Shown in pieces: positions 52,901 through 60,328 of a DNA stretch of 64,000 nt (positions are counted from its first letter, which is position 1; each line of letters opens with the position of its first letter). A program made the translations under genes and the position numbers. The notes beneath the pieces are model-generated. The model was not told where the DNA came from and made no database searches. It worked only from the letters and a program-made list of their open reading frames with translations. The stretch comes from Candidatus Methanomassiliicoccus intestinalis Issoire-Mx1 (GTDB lineage Archaea; Thermoplasmatota; Thermoplasmata; Methanomassiliicoccales; Methanomassiliicoccaceae), in the NCBI RefSeq assembly GCF_000404225.1, contig NC_021353.1, positions 1,860,001 through 1,924,000 on the forward strand, read 5' to 3'.

Positions 52901-55900
52901 CCAGATACGCTTAGAGCTTTTACAGCAATGTCCAGATCATAGTTTGCTCCCAGTTTAACATTGAAACTAGAGCTGTATGAATATTCATGGCCGTCGACTG
53001 TTGATATGAGCGCATAATCGCTTCCTGGAGCAGCTACGAATGAGTAGTTTCCATTTTCATCTGTTTTAACAGTTGAAGTGAAAACAGTCTTTGAGCTGTC
53101 AGAAGAGTCAGACTGTGAGAGTGTTACATCATGATCGGCTATGACTTCATCGTTTCCGTCAAAGCGTCCGTTGCCGTCCAGATCCCAGAACAGCTTTCCA
53201 GTTACTGGAGAAGCGTAAACCTGATTGTCACCGTCTGCTTCGAATTCTTCTTCCCACATTGCCTGTTTGTATGTGACTCTGTATGCAATGCGGTCGAGTT
53301 CTTGTGAACCAAGCCCGGTCTTAGAATCGATTGAACCGATGGAGTAAACAACTTCTACACCGTTCCAGTCGTCATCTGAGTCACCGTACGGGAGATACAG
53401 GGTGTATTCACCGTTTTCATCGGTCTCTACAGTCTGATGGACTATGCCCATATCATCGACTGCAGAAACATGCACGCCCTCAAGAGGCAGGCCATCGATT
53501 TCAGATGTTACTGTGCCTTTCAGAACTGCGCCGTTATAGTAATCCAGGATTACAGCTCCGCCGGAGTTTGTATACCTGGTGAGATCCACGGTTCCGGTTT
53601 CTCCTGTTTCAGGATCTTTCCATTCACCGGCATCGATCTTCTCCTGAATGTTCTTAGCTTCTTCAAGAGAGATCACTTTCCAGTGTTTGTTGAACTCAGC
53701 CTCGGCAGCATCGTCAGCATCGTCAGCTAAGACGTACGGGTTGTAATAGGCTGTGTGATAGACCTGTTTGAAGTGTGCCAGACCCATTCCTGGGTTTCCA
53801 CTTGCACCTGAAGATCCCATGTATGATTTGTAAAGTATTGAGTTGTAGAATGTGTCTGTGTAAGACAGGACGTATGAAAGTACAGTGTATCCTGATGGTA
53901 TGTCATTTACATCTACAATTGAGATTGATGATGTGCTTGGATTGTAAACGTAGGCAGAGATTGTATAGAAGTCTGTTGGAGCTCCGGTATAGGAGTCAAG
54001 CACATAATCAGACAGTGAAGCTGCTACGTAAAGGACACCCTGAGACTGATAGCCAAGCGGGAATATGCTGGAATCAAACATGAAGTATCCAAAGTCCAGA
54101 TTGGTAGCGTTTTTGATATCGCTGTAGATCTGAATCAGATCGTCAGATGAAGCCAGTTCGTGAGCGGCTACTGCATATTTTGCATTGATGGCAGACAGAT
54201 CGTTTGTGCGGTGTCCGTATGTGTCAGGGTCATCGAGAACTGTCTGAATGTAGTTGGAGGGGTGCTCAAAGATGTCTGTGAGTTTATTGGCAAGATCCTC
54301 GCCCAAGATGTTTCTGATCTCGCTGGAGAATCCATTGTGTTCTGAGTAATCATACTCTAAGGCACGAATTACCAGAAGTGCAATTCCCTCATCTTCGCTC
54401 TTTGCAGTGAGGAAAGCGCTTGTAAACTCTGCATCAGTGTACATCTGTGAAGATAAGACTGGATGTGAACCATTCTGTACAACCTGCGGTCCGTATCCAT
54501 TCCATACCATTACAGCCGGTTTATCGCCTATATTCACAATTTCTATATCTTGTCCCGCCAGCCAGTCAAGCGCTTGTGCCAGATATGAATCTGAAAGCGT
54601 CAGGTAATAGGAGAATGCACCTAAGTACCACAGGCTGCTGAGATCGTCATAGGAATCTATGCCGCTTGGATGCAGGAAGTCAGGCATAGCATCGAACACG
54701 CCTTCGTCATATTCTGCTTTGTCAGAATATGGTATGGCTGCATCGACTGCGCCCCATGCGTTCGGCACGAGGATCATTACAACTATGAAAAGCACTCCTA
54801 CGACATGCTTCAAGTTGAAAACTTTTCTGAGGTTGTGAAGAGGATTTGACCAGAAGCCTACGATGTTTCTGGAGATTTCCTCGAAATGTAATTTATTAAT
54901 TATGTATCCAAGCACCCAGGCTGATGCGATAGCAAAGACTGGTGTTGCAAGGTAGATGAATCCTGAAGATACTGTTGCAAGGTACATGCTTAACACGGCT
55001 GCAACTGCAGAGAACACCAGAACAGATGAAGCGCTCTTGCGGATCTTCAGTATTGCCCAGGCAGCTCCGATCAAGGCAAGCCAGAAGGTAACTGCACCGA
55101 AGGACAATACGTACTTCGAGAAGGATTCATTTGATAATGAGATTGTATTGAATATTGAATAATCTACACCGAACAGTACTGAACTCAGCAGTCCAGGCCA
55201 GACAAAGTGTACTGCTACAAGTCCGACTACAAGGACAACGAGCATAACCGGTATTGAAAGAATCCAAGGCAGCTCCTTGGAGAATATTGCAATTAATCCG
55301 ATTACGATTGTTCCTAAGAACAGTAAGAAAGCAGGTGTAAATGTGCTCATAAAGCCGAGCTGGTAGTATAGAGGAGCAATAAACAGGAATGTAACTCCAA
55401 GCATAACCACCATGGAGATAAACTCTCCAGTAAGGTCGGTATTTTTGAATCTGTTAATAAATGCCTGAACAAGGAAGTAGATCAGGATGATGGATACTAG
55501 ATACGTATATCCAGTCCACATGAAGGCAACAGCCGCTAAACATGTACCGGCCATGACTGCAAAGATAAGTGATCTCTTATTGTTCAGATGTTCTTTAAAT
55601 CCGGATTTCCAGGAACCTACCACATTTGAGGCCTTTGAGCTCTGCAACGAACGGATCATAAAGTAAAGCGCGAATGTTGCAAAGAATAGAGCCATACCGA
55701 AATAGTCAGCTTCAGAGAATACTGTTTTAATGATGCTTCCAGACATTATAGCGTAAAGGAAAGCAGCCATCAGACCGACTTTCCTGTCCAATAATGTTTT
55801 TCCGATAAGGTATATTGGAATACAGGCTAATGCTCCCCAGATTGCAGAGGAAAATAGCAGAGCATATGCTGATGCATCATTTACGGCCATGCCGGTAATA

Positions 55901-56277
55901 GCTGAAATAACCTGTCCGGTTATGGCCACTGACCAGTCATACAATGGTGGTATCGGGTTGTCCATTCCGATTGGATAATTGAAGGCCCCGTCCCAGAGAA
56001 GATGAGAATGTTGGCTGTTGATATATTCAATAATGTGTTGATGTAAATAAGCGTCATAACCACCAGCAATCAAAAAGCCTCCATCCACAGAAGTGGAATA
56101 GCCAAAGTAGCTACGCACAAACAGTGCTAAAAAAATGATAGCAACTAAGATCAAAACAGCACTCCAGCGTCCACGCAACCAATCTTTAAAGCCGTGTGAA
56201 CTGGAAGTATTGCCTCGATTAGGCCTCTTCAAATCCCATCTAAGCCGCTCTGCCGGCTTACCTTCGTCTGATTCCAT
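49924..56277 (-). CDS. aglB: Giant STT3/AglB-like oligosaccharyltransferase with extracellular beta-repeat region
   Basis: Expected to transfer lipid-linked glycan to asparagine on the outer membrane face. Residues 38-505 are the multi-helix STT3 domain. The first acidic loop is GGYDAYLHQHII (D75), and SEADYFGMALFF (D191) corresponds to the second acidic motif. Residues 510-860 form the STT3 periplasmic-type domain, but the WWDYG motif reads VWNGYG (591-596). Residues 915-1845 hold about ten beta-sandwich units of carboxypeptidase-regulatory or SdrB type, one with a calcium-loop-like DLDGNGRFDGNDE. Residues 1850-2060 are two NEW3/CARDB-like domains with NTGNVDDEYKL and NAGNTTDSYKV. One final membrane helix (2087-2106) precedes GRRRKR. 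Typical AglB is 800-1,000 residues. ATG 56277; monocistronic promoter upstream, with a small surface protein gene downstream. Confidence 0.88.
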   Translation of the reverse strand: MESDEGKPAERLRWDLKRPNRGNTSSSHGFKDWLRGRWSAVLILVAIIFLALFVRSYFGYSTSVDGGFLIAGGYDAYLHQHIIEYINSQHSHLLWDGAFNYPIGMDNPIPPLYDWSVAITGQVISAITGMAVNDASAYALLFSSAIWGALACIPIYLIGKTLLDRKVGLMAAFLYAIMSGSIIKTVFSEADYFGMALFFATFALYFMIRSLQSSKASNVVGSWKSGFKEHLNNKRSLIFAVMAGTCLAAVAFMWTGYTYLVSIILIYFLVQAFINRFKNTDLTGEFISMVVMLGVTFLFIAPLYYQLGFMSTFTPAFLLFLGTIVIGLIAIFSKELPWILSIPVMLVVLVVGLVAVHFVWPGLLSSVLFGVDYSIFNTISLSNESFSKYVLSFGAVTFWLALIGAAWAILKIRKSASSVLVFSAVAAVLSMYLATVSSGFIYLATPVFAIASAWVLGYIINKLHFEEISRNIVGFWSNPLHNLRKVFNLKHVVGVLFIVVMILVPNAWGAVDAAIPYSDKAEYDEGVFDAMPDFLHPSGIDSYDDLSSLWYLGAFSYYLTLSDSYLAQALDWLAGQDIEIVNIGDKPAVMVWNGYGPQVVQNGSHPVLSSQMYTDAEFTSAFLTAKSEDEGIALLVIRALEYDYSEHNGFSSEIRNILGEDLANKLTDIFEHPSNYIQTVLDDPDTYGHRTNDLSAINAKYAVAAHELASSDDLIQIYSDIKNATNLDFGYFMFDSSIFPLGYQSQGVLYVAASLSDYVLDSYTGAPTDFYTISAYVYNPSTSSISIVDVNDIPSGYTVLSYVLSYTDTFYNSILYKSYMGSSGASGNPGMGLAHFKQVYHTAYYNPYVLADDADDAAEAEFNKHWKVISLEEAKNIQEKIDAGEWKDPETGETGTVDLTRYTNSGGAVILDYYNGAVLKGTVTSEIDGLPLEGVHVSAVDDMGIVHQTVETDENGEYTLYLPYGDSDDDWNGVEVVYSIGSIDSKTGLGSQELDRIAYRVTYKQAMWEEEFEADGDNQVYASPVTGKLFWDLDGNGRFDGNDEVIADHDVTLSQSDSSDSSKTVFTSTVKTDENGNYSFVAAPGSDYALISTVDGHEYSYSSSFNVKLGANYDLDIAVKALSVSGTVKLDNGSSAQNLELALLNTSTGKIYSAHTDNNGVFTFEKVPVGTYKLIAEGMDIGTQVVEVNSQPVSGLELTVKDYTTVSGSITGGESEKTLWIESKDGVYSAEIQTTGSFTLTLPKDTEYSVYAYSGDKAYFGTLSTKDFSGSYNIDLRDATVHEGVVKNNGSIQEDATLLVMGSNGAYHKLTTDKDGKFSVLLPNGSYKVYASSGSSFYWGSLNDEINLKADGISLTGTVKDGSTAIPGATVSVSKDGHTLFTTTDGDGKFTLPVPSGDYKVTIKAYGYSDYTKDVKSSSPSMSTISMTSEKVTVTGHVTGVPADTSINFKPSSGSSETVKVQTGGSYSVDLSPGTYTVTIESNITENESKYYYSDSLTVGAGAYTVYDIDVPIVYNTTVELTGVGEIKSGSIKFFGTENKSVSTGSSLTSSVYLAPGSYTVYASVKDDDNKQYAAIATMNVSSSGRQTLALSEATEITGSLKDSSQTVTAYITDSAGHRIETSIEKGSLTTLYLPTGNYRLSLEYHSLDSDSGKYISYSADQNFTVGTSKVTLEINLSKSDYLAHVSGTTNLNWTNYQIIALSDSATERDSYNVEFSNGRYSVDLAPGLYSLYAVNNGSVYMGTFEVSADGDTTMNVVLETGKTVTLRLNNAPSGVTLTVSDGAKYIFRNASASNTLVLPNGEYLVEATAQTTSGGITNVYSAYTGFSVGDDGSSTVDVNMQLQKRGSYTVNTGASQTISAGSTATFNVSITNTGNVDDEYKLTSTAGEDWKVTIDRETISIAAGQTGTFRVTVETPEGALVDHDPVMLNIKSLGKVGAGESSVELEVKINPTYNAPKITVEQVTSDGSTVKFNFKVENAGNTTDSYKVELLNKSEIESAGWTVKLGSETISDLEAGKVKTVEVTLERGENARNDVSVNLRVTSENDSSKVANESAKMSTADLTVDGDTINEGSGASDSAPAMPNSMWIVIALIVLLLVAIVIVNVNKGVFGRRRKR
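50728..53535 (-). repeat. Tandem beta-sandwich domain repeats within the STT3 gene
   Basis: Codes for residues about 915-1850 of the STT3-like protein. The recurrent unit is 75-100 residues with the pattern G-x-V/I-x-G...T-D-x-D/N-G-x-F/Y-x-L-x-x-P-x-G-x-Y. Examples are ETDENGEYTLYLPYG, KTDENGNYSFVAAPGS, HTDNNGVFTFEKVPVGTYKL, TTDKDGKFSVLLPNGSYKV, TTDGDGKFTLPVPSGDYKV and QTGGSYSVDLSPGTYTV. The units are diverged and are not DNA-level repeats. Confidence 0.85.
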
Positions 56278-56319
56278 TTATAAGGTCTCCTAGGTAGAAT
56301 CTTCCACTCATCCTTGGAG

Positions 56320-56336
56320 AGCTATTTATAATCTAT
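56320..56336 (-). promoter_or_regulatory. Probable TATA element of the STT3 gene
   Basis: The minus strand reads GATTATAAATAGC here, about 50 bases before the ATG at 56277. It lies in the 111-base gap between pyrF and the STT3 gene. Assigned from sequence and position only. Confidence 0.4.
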
Positions 56337-56388
56337 GCTCTCGCTACAGCTAGAAAAGTAAATAGAAAATGGTTTCTCCCGAGTAATC

Positions 56389-57036
56389 TTAGAAACGCAG
56401 AGCCTTAATCTCATCAGCCAGCTTCTGAGCGGCATCCTTTGGATCACTGCTTCCATAGATTGAACGGCCCACGATTACATAGTCTGCACCGTTTAAGACA
56501 GCATTGGATGCTGAACCTCCCTGGGCACCTACTCCCGGCGAGAGAATCAAAAGACCTGGAGCTGATTCTTTAATCTTCTTTATTCTTTCAGGCCTGGTAG
56601 CCGGGGCGATCAATCCAGATGCTCCGCATTCAGCGGCCATAGCCGCAAATTCTTCTGCGTGTTTGGCAGTGAACTCCTGTCCTCCAGGATGAGACATTTC
56701 AGTAACAACGAATACATCCCTGCCGCCTGCTGCGCTCACACATTCTTTCAGTGAGTCTGTGCCGGTAAAGGCATGGACTATTACGCCTGATGCTCCGCGT
56801 TTTACTGACTGCTCGATAATCAGCCTGTCAGTATTAGGAATGTCTGCGATCTTGAAATCACAGATTACATCAGCCTTTTGAGAAAGTGTAGTAATTATCT
56901 CAGGGCCGGCTGAGAGGATCAGCGGCCAGTTTATTTTAACCGCATCAATAATGCCGCACACTTCATCCAGAACGTGCAGCGCTTTGGGCACATCAGTTTC
57001 ATCCAAAGCTAAGATAAGACGGGAATCCATTTTCAT
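56389..57036 (-). CDS. pyrF: Orotidine 5'-phosphate decarboxylase
   Basis: Last step of UMP synthesis. The 215-residue barrel shows LILALDETDVPKALHVLDEV, the catalytic KxxDxK-type run DFKIADIPNTDRLI, TEMSHPGGQEF, LIAPATRPERIKKIKE, LSPGVGAQGGSASNAVLNGADYVIVGRSIYGSSDPKDAA with the phosphate-binding GR. Standard archaeal length. Monocistronic; the divergent radical SAM gene begins 89 bases away. Confidence 0.96.
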   Translation of the reverse strand: MKMDSRLILALDETDVPKALHVLDEVCGIIDAVKINWPLILSAGPEIITTLSQKADVICDFKIADIPNTDRLIIEQSVKRGASGVIVHAFTGTDSLKECVSAAGGRDVFVVTEMSHPGGQEFTAKHAEEFAAMAAECGASGLIAPATRPERIKKIKESAPGLLILSPGVGAQGGSASNAVLNGADYVIVGRSIYGSSDPKDAAQKLADEIKALRF

Positions 57037-57124
57037 TTGATCAGGATGTAATTACAGTTAGTATATTTGACCTGATCCCTGCCGGACGTGTGATGATATA
57101 TACATAATAGGTAACTTCGGGAGC

Positions 57125-58180
57125 ATGAAAACTGAGAAGATGGAGGCCGATTCCATCTATACAGGCCATCTTCCAAAAGGCTGTGTAATGTGCAGAAAGG
57201 GCGCTAAGCTAGTGCTGCTGGTATCAGGACGCTGCGATTCTGGATGTTTTTACTGTCCTCTTTCCTCCAAGAAGAAAGGAAAAGATGTCATTTATGCAGA
57301 TGAAAAACTAGCATCATCCGATGAAGATATAATTTTCGAAGCGGAATCAATCGATGCTGAGGGTACTGGCATCACCGGCGGAGATCCTGTTAAATCACTG
57401 GATAGGACAATTTATTACATAGAATTATTAAAAAATCATTTCGGAAAAAAACATCATATTCATCTCTATACAGCATCACTTGATACAGATGCTTACAGCA
57501 GATTAGAAAAAGCTGGTCTGGATGAACTCAGGATACACCCGCCTGTTGAAAGATGGGGAGAACTGCCGGAACTGGAAGATTTCATAAAAAATACAAAGAT
57601 GAGCATCGGTTTTGAAATTCCTGCCATTCCTGGAAAAGAAAAAGAAATTCGGGATCTTGTCAAATTTGGAGAAAAGGCAGGACTTGACTTTATCAATTTA
57701 AATGAGCTGGAATTCTCTGAAGGCAACTGGGATGAACTGGAAAAAAGAGGATTCTCTGCCAAAGATGAGATATCTAGTGCAGTAGGGGGAAGCGAAGAGC
57801 TTGCTTATGAAATAATAAAAACTGCAAAGATGCCGGTTCACTACTGCTCATCAAGTTTCAAAGACGCCGTGCAGCTGAGACAGAGACTTAAAAGAAGAGC
57901 ATTGAAGACTTCTCTACCTTCAGACATAATAACTGAAGACGGAACGCTGCTGAAAGGAGTTGTTGAAGGCGACCCTGATAAAATTATTGAAACTCTGAAA
58001 AATGAATTCGAGGTACCTGAAGAACTGATGCATTTTGATAAAGAAAAAGAAAGAATCGAAGTCGCGCCGTGGATTCTGGAAGAGATCTTTGAGGATCTCC
58101 CATATGATTCCTTCATCGTAGAAGAATATCCTACAGCGGACCGATTAGAGGTTGAAAGAGAACCGCTTAAGCGACACTGA
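57125..58180 (+). CDS. Radical SAM protein (COG2108, pyruvate-formate-lyase-activase-like)
   Basis: Uncharacterised radical SAM enzyme of 351 residues. The cluster motif is SGRCDSGCFYCPLS, Cx3Cx2C, at about residues 37-47. An unusual CVMCRKGAKLVLLV with two further cysteines stands directly before it. A GTGITGGDPV motif follows, then IHLYTASLDTDAYSRLEKAGLDELRIHPP and the NLNELEFSEGNW core. A C-terminal domain of about 100 residues holds CSSSFKDAVQLRQRLKRRA. No substrate is known for this archaeal group. Its stop overlaps convergent nusA by 14 bases. Confidence 0.85.
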   Translation: MKTEKMEADSIYTGHLPKGCVMCRKGAKLVLLVSGRCDSGCFYCPLSSKKKGKDVIYADEKLASSDEDIIFEAESIDAEGTGITGGDPVKSLDRTIYYIELLKNHFGKKHHIHLYTASLDTDAYSRLEKAGLDELRIHPPVERWGELPELEDFIKNTKMSIGFEIPAIPGKEKEIRDLVKFGEKAGLDFINLNELEFSEGNWDELEKRGFSAKDEISSAVGGSEELAYEIIKTAKMPVHYCSSSFKDAVQLRQRLKRRALKTSLPSDIITEDGTLLKGVVEGDPDKIIETLKNEFEVPEELMHFDKEKERIEVAPWILEEIFEDLPYDSFIVEEYPTADRLEVEREPLKRH

Positions 58181-58595
58181 TGCTCTGAACATTGTGGTGT
58201 CTATTAACGATATCTCTGGCGAGTTTAAGATTGCGTCCATTTTTACCGATGGCGCGTCCTTTCACTTTAGGATCGACAGTCACTGTGGCATGCAGAACAT
58301 TACCACGGGACTCGATCTCTACTTTCTGGACATTGTAGTTGTAAAATACATTCTTGATGAATGTTTCTGGATCATCAGAGTACTCAACAACCTGAATGTT
58401 TCTTCCAGTCTGATTTTTCAGACGAATGACGTTTTCCCCGCCTTTTCCCACAGCACGGTTGGCCTGGCCGGGTTCAACAACGAACACCAGCTTGTCCTCT
58501 GCTTCCATGCAGTCTTTCACTCTCGTTTTTGTTACCTGTTCAAAGAGGTTTATGTAACGAAGAGTATCCTCGGTAAATGTTATTTCCGTTGGCAT
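58167..58595 (-). CDS. nusA: Archaeal NusA-like transcription factor
   Basis: RNA-binding elongation/termination factor of 142 residues made of two KH domains: about 30-75 (VVEPGQANRAVGKGGENVIRLKNQTG) and 95-140 (TVDPKVKGRAIGKNGRNLKLARDI). The GKGG and GKNG loops of each KH fold are present. Bacterial NusA N- and S1-domains are absent, as in all archaeal forms. Last gene of the rpoB-rpoA1-rpoA2-rpl30e-nusA operon. rps12, which usually follows, is not here. Confidence 0.96.
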   Translation of the reverse strand: MPTEITFTEDTLRYINLFEQVTKTRVKDCMEAEDKLVFVVEPGQANRAVGKGGENVIRLKNQTGRNIQVVEYSDDPETFIKNVFYNYNVQKVEIESRGNVLHATVTVDPKVKGRAIGKNGRNLKLARDIVNRHHNVQSISVA

Positions 58596-58601
58596 ATTTC
58601 A

Positions 58602-58880
58602 TCACAGCGAGAGAATATTTGAGGTACCCTTGTCTATGACAGCTAGGGCAGATACCGAGAATGGTTTTCCGCATAATGCGCCTAGATCCATGTTGGTTCC
58701 CTCATACTTGTAAACCTTTGTGTTGTGGTTTCCAGATTGGAGGAACTCACTCGGGCAATTAGCCGAGATGATTACAATTTTTGCATCTCCACTGTTAATT
58801 GCCTTCTCTGCCTGCTGCACGCCGTAGACCACTTTACCGGTGGTAGCAGCGGCCTTAATTGCTCTTCCTAAATCTATCAT
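58602..58880 (-). CDS. rpl30e: Ribosomal protein L30e
   Basis: Large-subunit protein of the L7Ae/L30e kink-turn family, 92 residues: MIDLGRAIKAAATTGKVVYGVQQAEKAINSGDAKIVIISANCPSEF carries the RNA-binding GVQQAEKAI and NCP elements. AAGGAGG sits eight bases before ATG 58880, inside the rpoA2 end, with an ATGA overlap. Part of the RNA polymerase operon. Confidence 0.97.
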   Translation of the reverse strand: MIDLGRAIKAAATTGKVVYGVQQAEKAINSGDAKIVIISANCPSEFLQSGNHNTKVYKYEGTNMDLGALCGKPFSVSALAVIDKGTSNILSL

Positions 58881-60328
58881 TCTTGTGCCTCCTTAGGCCG
58901 TTTCGGGGAGTATATCAGATTCACAGCTCCTGTTCCGAGCGTCACTGGTTGTCCCACTATAATGTTCTCAGCCACCCCGTCCAGGTAGTCTACTTCACCA
59001 GTAAGGGCAGCATGCAGAAGATGGGTGGCTGTTATTTCAAATGCTGCTCTAGCTAGTACACTAGATTTCCTACCTGATATGCCGTGTCTTCCTATGGCTT
59101 TGACGTCTCCATCATTAGTCATAAGGTCTGCGACCAGCATAATATGTCTTATGTCAACGCTCAAACCCTGTTCTTCCAGTGTTCTGGAAGCTTCATTTAT
59201 GATCGAGTTACGAGCGGCTTCAACTCCCAGGACATCATAGATTTCCTGAATAGAGTTTGTGGTTGTACGTGTCTTATCGACTTTATCTTCATTGAGGACT
59301 TCACGCAGGTTGGATCCTGCAGTATATATGACGTATTCATTGCCCTGCTTACGCAGAATGGCTCTTTCAATACCGTCAAGACCTTGGATAACCGCATCGC
59401 GGCTTGCCTGGACAATTGCCTGAAGCTTCTTAAATGAAGGTTCGTCTGAAGATATTACAACCTGACCGTCTTCAACAGTTACCAATCCGCGGAGACGGCG
59501 GTCCTTGGACAGCTTCTCCTGGATTTGTTGAATAGTTATGTCTTTTTGTTCAAGCTTTACAGGATCCAGATGTACGACTACTTTCATGTTGGCGATATCT
59601 GTTTCGATGTCTGCTATGTCCAGCAAGGTAGTCTTTTCGATCTTTGAGGCTACCTTACGCACAATGTCGACATCTCCCATGTAAGCTGGTTCGATATGTA
59701 CTTCCATCATTGGAGTTGACGGAACACGCCTTGCATCCACAATTTCAATGAGACGAGGCAGACCTAATGTAACGTTGATTTCAGCTACACCAGCGTAGTG
59801 GAAAGTACGCATGGTCATCTGAGTACCAGGTTCACCGATTGACTGAGCTGCCAGAATACCTGCCGACTCATTTGCATCCATCTGATGTTCACGATAACGG
59901 TCATATGACTTTTTCAGAACCTCAAGGATTTTTTCTTCTGGGATGATGATTCCTTCAATGCGGGAAGCGATGTTTGAAATCACACGCATCGGAAGAGTCA
60001 TGTCGTTTTCCTCCAGCATTGTGAGCAGCTTTTCTTCCAGTTCGGTGTGTGCTCTTGATTTATCTACAAGATTGTAGTGAATCTTTTCTGCTGGAGCTTC
60101 CTGCTGTTTTTTGCTTGAGGATTTTTTTGTTTCACGCTTGGTAGTGGTTTTTCCTACCTTAGCAGAAACATCTGCGGCCTCTTCGCTTGTAAGTCCAGCA
60201 TTTATCAGTTCTTCAACTGAAGCAGCTGAAACATCTCCAATAGTTGAATAGCTGGAGAGAAGTTTTTCGATTACTGCATCGCTAACGCCTCTCCTGCGGA
60301 GTGCATTTTGTGTATCTTTACGTGCCAT
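58877..60328 (-). CDS. rpoA2: RNA polymerase subunit A'' with N-terminal extension
   Basis: C-terminal part of the largest RNA polymerase subunit, 483 residues. The trigger-loop and bridge-region blocks are present: SAGILAAQSIGEPGTQMTMRTFHYAGVAEINVTLGLPRLIEI (cited in part), AIGRHGISGRKSSVLARAAFEITATHLLHAALTGEVD. Archaeal A'' is usually near 390-400 residues. The extra 80 or so at the N-terminus resemble a helix-hairpin-helix (LRRRGVSDAVIEKLLSSYSTIGDVSAASVEELINAGLTSEEAADVSAKV, quoted for its GVSD..I..L pattern), followed by a lysine/glutamate linker. ATG 60328 overlaps the rpoA1 stop. Confidence 0.97.
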   Translation of the reverse strand: MARKDTQNALRRRGVSDAVIEKLLSSYSTIGDVSAASVEELINAGLTSEEAADVSAKVGKTTTKRETKKSSSKKQQEAPAEKIHYNLVDKSRAHTELEEKLLTMLEENDMTLPMRVISNIASRIEGIIIPEEKILEVLKKSYDRYREHQMDANESAGILAAQSIGEPGTQMTMRTFHYAGVAEINVTLGLPRLIEIVDARRVPSTPMMEVHIEPAYMGDVDIVRKVASKIEKTTLLDIADIETDIANMKVVVHLDPVKLEQKDITIQQIQEKLSKDRRLRGLVTVEDGQVVISSDEPSFKKLQAIVQASRDAVIQGLDGIERAILRKQGNEYVIYTAGSNLREVLNEDKVDKTRTTTNSIQEIYDVLGVEAARNSIINEASRTLEEQGLSVDIRHIMLVADLMTNDGDVKAIGRHGISGRKSSVLARAAFEITATHLLHAALTGEVDYLDGVAENIIVGQPVTLGTGAVNLIYSPKRPKEAQE

